Positions 29,905-34,452 of a DNA stretch of 34,452 nucleotides are shown one piece after another. The DNA lies in the NCBI GenBank assembly GCA_937951995.1, contig CALGAG010000179.1:1-34452 (forward strand). Direction: 5' to 3'. The notes under the pieces were generated by a model. It saw nothing but the letters and a program-made list of their open reading frames with translations. It had not been told where the DNA came from and made no database searches. A program made the translations under genes and the position numbers. Source of the DNA: an uncultured Bacillota bacterium (lineage in GTDB: Bacteria; Bacillota; Clostridia; Tissierellales; Tissierellaceae). The stretch's first letter is position 1. Each line of letters begins with the position of its first letter.

Positions 29905-30579
29905 CTATTTTGCTGATCCTTCTTTTTTGTTGCTTCTATCCACTTTCTTGGTAGGAAGTACTTCTCCTTTGTATAGCCATACCTTAACGCCAATTTTACC
30001 GTAAGTTGTCATAGCTTCAGCAAAACCGTAGTCAATGTCTGCCCTTAGTGTCTGTAGAGGAATTGTTCCCTCACTATAGCCTTCTGTTCTAGCCATATCA
30101 GCTCCACCAAGTCTTCCTGCCACCTGTGTTTTAATACCTTGTGCCCCGAATCTCATTGTCCTTTGAATCGCTTGCTTCATTGCCCTTCTGAAGGTTACCC
30201 TTCTCTCAAGCTGTGATGCAATGTTCTCAGCAACCAATTGTGCGTCAAGCTCAGCAACCTTGATTTCCTCAACGTTGATAACCACGCTCTTCTTGGTCAT
30301 TTTCTCGATAGCAAGTCTAAGCTCCTCAACTCCAGATCCCCCTCTACCGATTACCATTCCTGGCTTTGCAGTGAAGATGGATACCTTGATCTTGCTGGCA
30401 GCACGCTCAATCTCGATTTTTGATATTCCTGCTATATATAATTTCGCTTTCAGATATTCTCTTATTTTGAAATCTTCCACCAAGTACTCATTGAAGGTCT
30501 TCTTGTCAGCGTACCATTTTGAATCCCAATCCTTTATGATTCCGACCCTAAGACCATGTGGGTTAACTTTTTGACCCAT
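29905..30579 (-). CDS. rpsC: 30S ribosomal protein S3
   Basis: mRNA-entry protein, 224 residues. Begins MGQKVNPHGLRVGIIKDWDS. The KH domain loop PGMVIGRGGSGVEELR and the C-terminal domain with ARTEGYSEGTIPLQTLRADI are present. Seventeen bases after rplV and 30 before rplP. Confidence 0.98.
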   Translation of the reverse strand: MGQKVNPHGLRVGIIKDWDSKWYADKKTFNEYLVEDFKIREYLKAKLYIAGISKIEIERAASKIKVSIFTAKPGMVIGRGGSGVEELRLAIEKMTKKSVVINVEEIKVAELDAQLVAENIASQLERRVTFRRAMKQAIQRTMRFGAQGIKTQVAGRLGGADMARTEGYSEGTIPLQTLRADIDYGFAEAMTTYGKIGVKVWLYKGEVLPTKKVDRSNKKEGSAK

Positions 30580-30596
30580 TAACTATCCCTCCTTTT

Positions 30597-30932
30597 CTAG
30601 TCTAGTTCTTTTACAACTACTCCTATATGACTGCTTCTCTTTATTATCGGATATGCCATACCTCTTGCCTTAGGTCTGAATCTCTTCATTCTTGGACCTT
30701 CGTTTGCGTATGCCTCTGATACATAAAGATTCTCTCTATCCATATTAAAGTTGTTCTCTGCATTTGCAACTGCGGAGTTTAGCACCTTCTCAAGAGCTTT
30801 CGCACCTTTTTTTGGTGTAAATTTCAATATTGAAAGAGCTTCATCCACTTGCTTGCCTCTGATCTCAGCACAAATGAAGTTTACCTTCAATGGTGAAATC
30901 CTAACATATTTAGCTATAGCCTTAGCTTCCAC
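30597..30932 (-). CDS. rplV: 50S ribosomal protein L22
   Basis: Tunnel-lining protein, 111 residues in the form chosen. Contains AKAIAKYVRISPLKVNFICA and the tunnel hairpin RMKRFRPKARGMAYPIIKRS. Start GTG 30932 is preferred because AAGGAGG lies 8 bases upstream and it gives the normal family N-terminus; the longer form from GTG 30950 has that binding site inside its coding part. Macrolide-loop residues look normal. Confidence 0.96.
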   Translation of the reverse strand: MEAKAIAKYVRISPLKVNFICAEIRGKQVDEALSILKFTPKKGAKALEKVLNSAVANAENNFNMDRENLYVSEAYANEGPRMKRFRPKARGMAYPIIKRSSHIGVVVKELD

Positions 30933-30951
30933 GAATTCTACCTCCTTCACC

Positions 30952-31239
30952 TTATCTTCTTACACCAGATGATTTCTCATTCTTGTTGATGTGACTTCTG
31001 AATGTTCTGGTTGATACAAATTCTCCTAATTTATGTCCTACCATATCCTCGGTAACATATACCGGCACGTGTTTCCTACCATCGTATACCGCAATTGTAT
31101 GCCCTACCATTTGAGGGAAAATAGTTGAACGACGTGACCAGGTTTTTATGACTTTCTTATCATTTGTTTTATTAAGCTCCTCTACTTTCTTAAGTAGATG
31201 ATCATCGATAAATGGTCCTTTCTTAAGGGATCTACCCAT
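30952..31239 (-). CDS. rpsS: 30S ribosomal protein S19
   Basis: Head protein that contacts S13 and the A-site region, 95 residues. Begins MGRSLKKGPFIDDHLLKKVE and includes TWSRRSTIFPQMVGHTIAVY and GHKLGEFVSTRTFRSH. Between rplB and rplV as usual. Confidence 0.98.
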   Translation of the reverse strand: MGRSLKKGPFIDDHLLKKVEELNKTNDKKVIKTWSRRSTIFPQMVGHTIAVYDGRKHVPVYVTEDMVGHKLGEFVSTRTFRSHINKNEKSSGVRR

Positions 31240-31263
31240 ACTTATTTCCTCCTTTCAGAAGTA

Positions 31264-32094
31264 CTATTTTGTTCTTCTTCTTACGATATATTTGTCAGAT
31301 TTCTTGTTTTTCTTTCTAGTCTTGTATCCAAGCGCTGGCTTGCCCCATGGAGTTGAAGGTGCAGGCATTCCGATTGGCGCTCTACCTTCTCCACCACCGT
31401 GTGGGTGATCTACCGGGTTCATGGCACTACCTCTAACAGTAGGTCTGATTCCCATATGTCTTGAACGTCCAGCCTTACCTATTGTAATAAGCTCGTGGTC
31501 AAGGTTTCCTACCTGTCCAATAGTAGCTCTACATTCAACTGAAACAAGTCTGAATTCACCTGATGGCAATTTAAGCTGAGCATACTTGCCCTCTTTAGCC
31601 ATTAGCTGAGCTTCTGCTCCAGCTGATCTAACAAGCTGAGCTCCTTTTCCAGGCTTAAGTTCAACATTGTGTATTGTTGTACCAACTGGTATGTGCTTCA
31701 ACTGAAGTGCATTACCTATTTTGATGTCTGCATTCTCGCCTGATTCAATAACATCTCCAACCTTGATCTTGTATGGTGCAAGGATGTATCTCTTCTCGCC
31801 GTCCACATAATGGATCAATGCTATGTTTGCTGATCTGTTTGGATCGTATTCTATGGCAGCTACCTTTCCTGGTATGCCGTCCTTGTTTCTCTTGAAGTCG
31901 ATTATTCTGTACTTCTTCTTTGCTCCACCGCCTCTGTGACGGATGGTTATTCTACCTTGTGAGTTTCTTCCGCTGTTTTTATTTAAACTAACCACTAGTG
32001 ATTTTTCTGGTTCCTTCTTAGTGATTTCTTCGAATGTTGAAACACTCATTTGTCTTCTAGCAGGGGAAGTAGGTTTGAATTTCCTGATACTCAT
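31264..32094 (-). CDS. rplB: 50S ribosomal protein L2
   Basis: Essential protein next to the peptidyl-transferase centre, 276 residues. Begins MSIRKFKPTSPARRQMSVST; the signature near the C-terminus, RPTVRGSAMNPVDHPHGGGE, includes the conserved histidine implicated in activity. Between rplW and rpsS. Confidence 0.98.
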   Translation of the reverse strand: MSIRKFKPTSPARRQMSVSTFEEITKKEPEKSLVVSLNKNSGRNSQGRITIRHRGGGAKKKYRIIDFKRNKDGIPGKVAAIEYDPNRSANIALIHYVDGEKRYILAPYKIKVGDVIESGENADIKIGNALQLKHIPVGTTIHNVELKPGKGAQLVRSAGAEAQLMAKEGKYAQLKLPSGEFRLVSVECRATIGQVGNLDHELITIGKAGRSRHMGIRPTVRGSAMNPVDHPHGGGEGRAPIGMPAPSTPWGKPALGYKTRKKNKKSDKYIVRRRTK

Positions 32095-32120
32095 TGGTTT
32101 TCCCTCCTTTTATCTTCCTA

Positions 32121-32414
32121 TTATTCCATCCCTTCGAAGAATTCTATCTTCTTGGAGTCATCTGTTAGTTTTACGATTGCCTTTTTCCAGCTTGGTCTTC
32201 TACCACTATGCATACCTTGTCTCTTCATCTTGCCAAGATAGTTCATGGTATTGACTTTTTCTACCTTTACTCCAAATATACTTTCAATTGCCTTTTTAAC
32301 TTCTGTCTTGTTTGCTCTCTTGTCTACCGCAAAAGTATATTTGCCAAATGCCATGTCTTCCATACTCTTTTCAGTAATTATCGGCTTTACGATAATATCG
32401 TGTGGATTACGCAT
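32121..32414 (-). CDS. rplW: 50S ribosomal protein L23
   Basis: Tunnel-exit protein that docks trigger factor and SRP, 97 residues. Contains IIVKPIITEKSMEDMAFGKY, VKKAIESIFGVKVEKVNTMN and a basic C-terminal half. Its ATG overlaps the rplD stop as TAATG. Confidence 0.98.
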   Translation of the reverse strand: MRNPHDIIVKPIITEKSMEDMAFGKYTFAVDKRANKTEVKKAIESIFGVKVEKVNTMNYLGKMKRQGMHSGRRPSWKKAIVKLTDDSKKIEFFEGME

Positions 32415-33037
32415 TATGCATACACCTCCTCCACTTTTTTAACAGCTTCCTTGGTAATTATAAATGAATTGTATTTCAATATGTCGTAAACATTCAAAGT
32501 ATTTACAAGTGTAGTTGCAACATTTGGAATGTTTCCAGCAGATCTGATCACGTTTGTGTTTTTCTCATCCATTACGATAAGCGCTTTCTTGTCAGCTTTC
32601 AGATTACTAAGCATATTTACCATTTCCTTGGTCTTTGGAGCGTCAAAGTTCATTGTGTCTACTACGATTATCTCGTTGTTTTGAAGCTTGTCAGTCAAGG
32701 CTGATTTCATAGCCAGTCTCTTTACCTTCTTAGGCACACTGTAGCTATAGTCTCTTGGCTTTGGTGCAAATACAACTCCTCCACCTTTCCATTGTGGTGA
32801 TCTTGTACTTCCCTGTCTCGCTCTACCAGTACCCTTCTGTCTCCAGGGTTTTCTTCCCCCTCCTCTAACTTCAGCTCTTGTTTTAGCTGACTGAGTACCT
32901 TGTCTCTTGTTAGCAAGTTGGTTCTTAACAACTTCATATACTACGTGCTCATTCACTTCCACTCCGAATACAGCATCGCTTAGTTCCATTTCTTCAACTA
33001 GTTCACCTAGCATATTATATACATTAACTTTAGGCAT
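32414..33037 (-). CDS. rplD: 50S ribosomal protein L4
   Basis: Tunnel-constriction protein, 207 residues. The extended basic loop (GGGRKPWRQKGTGRARQGST) lies at about residues 60-85. In E. coli L4 regulates its operon through the S10 leader; no matching structure is claimed here. Overlaps rplW by one base. Confidence 0.98.
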   Translation of the reverse strand: MPKVNVYNMLGELVEEMELSDAVFGVEVNEHVVYEVVKNQLANKRQGTQSAKTRAEVRGGGRKPWRQKGTGRARQGSTRSPQWKGGGVVFAPKPRDYSYSVPKKVKRLAMKSALTDKLQNNEIIVVDTMNFDAPKTKEMVNMLSNLKADKKALIVMDEKNTNVIRSAGNIPNVATTLVNTLNVYDILKYNSFIITKEAVKKVEEVYA

Positions 33038-33064
33038 TACGCTTCCTCCTTTCCGCCTGGATTA

Positions 33065-33691
33065 TTACTTCTTTACAGTTTCTTTTATTGTGATTAATCC
33101 TTTTTTGGGTCCAGGTACTGCTCCCTTTACAAGGATAAGATTCTTTTCTGCATCTATTCTTACAACTTCAAGGTTCTGAACTGTAACTCTCTCGTTACCC
33201 ATTCTACCCATCATCTTGTGGCCTTTGAATACTCTTCCCGGATAAGTACCAGCTGACATACCACCTGGCATTCTGTGGTGCTTGGATCCGTGAGTCTCCC
33301 TACCCCTTGAGAAGTTGTGTCTCTTGATTACACCGGCAGTTCCTTTACCCTTGGAAGTTCCAGTTACATCAACCATGTCTCCCTCGGCGAACACGTCTGC
33401 CTTGAGTTCTTGTCCTATTTCATATTCATCTGGATTCTCAACTCGGAATTCTCTAAGGAATTTTCTGTAAGCTACATTGGCTTTTTCGTAATGTCCTTTT
33501 AAAGGCTTTGTAACCCTTCTTTCCTTAACTTCCCCGAATCCAACCTGAACTGCATTGTATCCGTCTTTTTCAACTGTTTTTTTCTGTACTACGAAAAGTG
33601 GTCCTGCCTCAATTACTGTAACAGGTACTACCTCTCCATTTTCCTTGAAGATTTGAGTCATGCCAACTTTTCTACCTAACATGTTTTTCAT
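33065..33691 (-). CDS. rplC: 50S ribosomal protein L3
   Basis: Early-assembly protein with an extension to the peptidyl-transferase centre, 208 residues. Begins MLGRK-type after two residues (MKNMLGRKVGMTQIF); the signature FSRGRETHGSKHHRMPGGMS lies in the central extension. ATG 33691 has a GGAGG site; the in-frame ATG at residue 4 is a possible alternative. Follows rpsJ by 49 bases. Confidence 0.98.
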   Translation of the reverse strand: MKNMLGRKVGMTQIFKENGEVVPVTVIEAGPLFVVQKKTVEKDGYNAVQVGFGEVKERRVTKPLKGHYEKANVAYRKFLREFRVENPDEYEIGQELKADVFAEGDMVDVTGTSKGKGTAGVIKRHNFSRGRETHGSKHHRMPGGMSAGTYPGRVFKGHKMMGRMGNERVTVQNLEVVRIDAEKNLILVKGAVPGPKKGLITIKETVKK

Positions 33692-33740
33692 TGTTACACC
33701 TCCGTTTTATAGCGGATTGCCTAGGCAATCATATAAATTA

Positions 33741-34052
33741 TTATAATTTGATCTCTATGTCTACGCCTGCTGGCAGATTCAACTTCATTAGTGAATCAAC
33801 CGTCTTTTGATTAGGATTGAGAATGTCGATAAGTCTCTTGTGAGTTCTTTGCTCGAACTGCTCTCTGGAATCCTTGTACTTGTGAACCGCTCTTAGGATA
33901 GTGACGATTTCCTTTTCTGTCGGCAATGGTACAGGACCTGATACAGTCGCTCCCGTTCTCTTTGCAGTCTCAACTATTCTTTGAGCTGAAGAGTCCAATA
34001 ACTCGTGATCATACGCTTTCAACCTAATTCTAATTTTTTGCTTGTTTGACAT
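33741..34052 (-). CDS. rpsJ: 30S ribosomal protein S10 (NusE)
   Basis: Head protein that also acts as NusE in antitermination with NusB, 103 residues. Begins MSNKQKIRIRLKAYDHELLD and includes SGPVPLPTEKEIVTILRAVH and the basic RTHKRLIDI loop. It is the first gene of the S10-spc-alpha cluster; GGAGGG lies 8 bases before the ATG, directly after a leader hairpin. Confidence 0.98.
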   Translation of the reverse strand: MSNKQKIRIRLKAYDHELLDSSAQRIVETAKRTGATVSGPVPLPTEKEIVTILRAVHKYKDSREQFEQRTHKRLIDILNPNQKTVDSLMKLNLPAGVDIEIKL

Positions 34053-34247
34053 GTAATTTCCCTCCTTCTATCGCATGTTAACACTATACATGCGACTCGA
34101 GATACCGATACACCCTCCCGGGTGTTCATTATTTTTTTTAAAAATATTTATCAGCATCCCAGCCGCCCGATTTAAAACCGGACATTCTCAGCAAAAATTC
34201 CCTGCCTGGGCAGCAACCTTTTGCATCATCGCAATGTCATAAATTTA
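34053..34247 (-). promoter_or_regulatory. Gene-free leader region before rpsJ (candidate r-protein leader)
   Basis: No ORF of note is seen in the roughly 350 bases between tuf and rpsJ. The rpsJ-proximal part holds two clear hairpins on the transcribed strand: TCGCATGT / ACATGCGA (34071-34095, 8 bp, 9-base loop), which ends about 3 bases before the ribosome-binding site, and ACACCC / GGGTGT (34110-34125, 4-base loop). A GC-rich segment with a tight CTGCC / GGCAG hairpin lies further upstream (about 34200-34215). This could be an autoregulatory leader. Confidence 0.45.
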
Positions 34248-34253
34248 AACACT

Positions 34254-34287
34254 AGTATAGTTTACACCATATATAACTAAAATACAA
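34254..34287 (-). promoter_or_regulatory. Candidate promoter of the S10 operon
   Basis: On the minus strand TTGTAT (34282-34287) is followed after 17 bases by TAAACT (34259-34264), with TATACT (34254-34259) as an alternative -10. A TTGACG lies further up (34298-34303) but has no matching -10 at normal spacing. The exact promoter is uncertain. Confidence 0.4.
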
Positions 34288-34328
34288 GGTTTTTTTGCGT
34301 CAATTGTAAGATTTTCTCATGTTTTCAG

Positions 34329-34388
34329 TAAGGCTTATTACGACACTAAAAGAAGGAGAAATCTCCTTCTTTAAAGTGCCGTGCCTTA
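34329..34388 (-). terminator. Nested hairpin terminator after tuf
   Basis: The core is GAAGGAGA / TCTCCTTC (34352-34359 and 34362-34369) flanked by A and T runs, with TTTT following on the minus strand. Further out, CACT/AGTG, CG/CG and TAAGGC/GCCTTA also pair, giving a three-tier inverted repeat of 60 bases. It separates the tuf transcript from the S10 operon. Confidence 0.8.
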
Positions 34389-34401
34389 TGTCAATTTAAT
34401 C

Positions 34402-34452
34402 TTATTCGTAAACCTTTGTTACAACACCTGCTCCTACTGTTCTTCCACCTTC
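34402..34452 (-). CDS. tuf: Translation elongation factor Tu (partial, C-terminal end)
   Basis: Only the last 16 codons and the stop are inside the window: EGGRTVGAGVVTKVYE. This is the conserved C-terminus of EF-Tu domain III, and its place directly upstream of rpsJ matches the usual end of the str operon (rpsL-rpsG-fusA-tuf). The rest lies beyond the right edge. Confidence 0.95.
   Translation of the reverse strand, partial: EGGRTVGAGVVTKVYE

Noticed and set aside
34110..34138. Plus-strand intrinsic terminator (ACACCC/GGGTGT hairpin followed by a T run)
   Set aside because: It has the right shape on the plus strand, but no plus-strand gene lies upstream in this region; it is more simply part of the rpsJ leader.
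1..34452. Mobile elements, prophage, toxin-antitoxin or defence genes, tRNA and rRNA genes
   Set aside because: No transposase, integrase, terminal repeats, attachment-site pairs or RNA-gene signatures were found; all long reading frames are accounted for by housekeeping or transport functions.

Overview
The window is the core ribosomal-protein region of a low-GC, Gram-positive, Clostridia-like anaerobe, followed by an accessory block. The evidence is AGGAGG-type ribosome-binding sites throughout, the Firmicutes gene order (S10-spc-alpha cluster, then ecfA1-ecfA2-ecfT-truA-rplM-rpsI), split glycine decarboxylase subunits, a four-cysteine S4, a zinc-type S14 and a ferredoxin-type aldo/keto reductase. 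A glycine-using Tissierellia-like lineage would fit, but no species is claimed. I see no rRNA, tRNA, CRISPR array, transposase or phage gene.

Right part (about 34.4 kb down to 15.1 kb, all minus strand). The 3' end of tuf closes with a nested hairpin terminator. After a gene-free leader of about 200 nt comes the S10-spc-alpha run: rpsJ, rplC, rplD, rplW, rplB, rpsS, rplV, rpsC, rplP, rpmC, rpsQ, rplN, rplX, rplE, rpsZ, rpsH, rplF, rplR, rpsE, rpmD, rplO, secY, adk, a small KOW-domain gene, infA, rpmJ, rpsM, rpsK, rpsD, rpoA and rplQ. The map gene usually found after adk is missing. A weak terminator and a new promoter separate this run from the ECF vitamin-transporter module (ecfA1-ecfA2-ecfT) and truA. 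A strong promoter and an L13-type leader then precede rplM-rpsI.

Middle part (15.1 to 7.3 kb). Between rpsI and a divergent Fe-S aldo/keto reductase lie three DnaA boxes joined head to tail with no spacer. A minus-strand operon gcvT-gcvH-gcvPA-gcvPB-lpdA encodes the complete glycine cleavage system, all four components with GcvP split in two, and ends in a clear terminator. A PAP2-family membrane phosphatase follows.

Left part (7.3 kb to 1). Two plus-strand half-transporters form an asymmetric heterodimeric ABC exporter resembling BmrC/BmrD. They are preceded by a consensus promoter, a 33-codon leader ORF with its own ribosome-binding site, a series of mutually exclusive hairpins and an intrinsic terminator placed just before the first gene's ribosome-binding site. 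This is a complete candidate ribosome-controlled attenuator and the most interesting element here. Upstream are a Crp/Fnr-type regulator with a perfect inverted repeat in front of it, an unrecognised 94-residue protein, a ferritin with a Fur-family-like box, and an ArsR-type repressor coupled to a CoA-disulfide-reductase-like flavoprotein that runs off the left edge.
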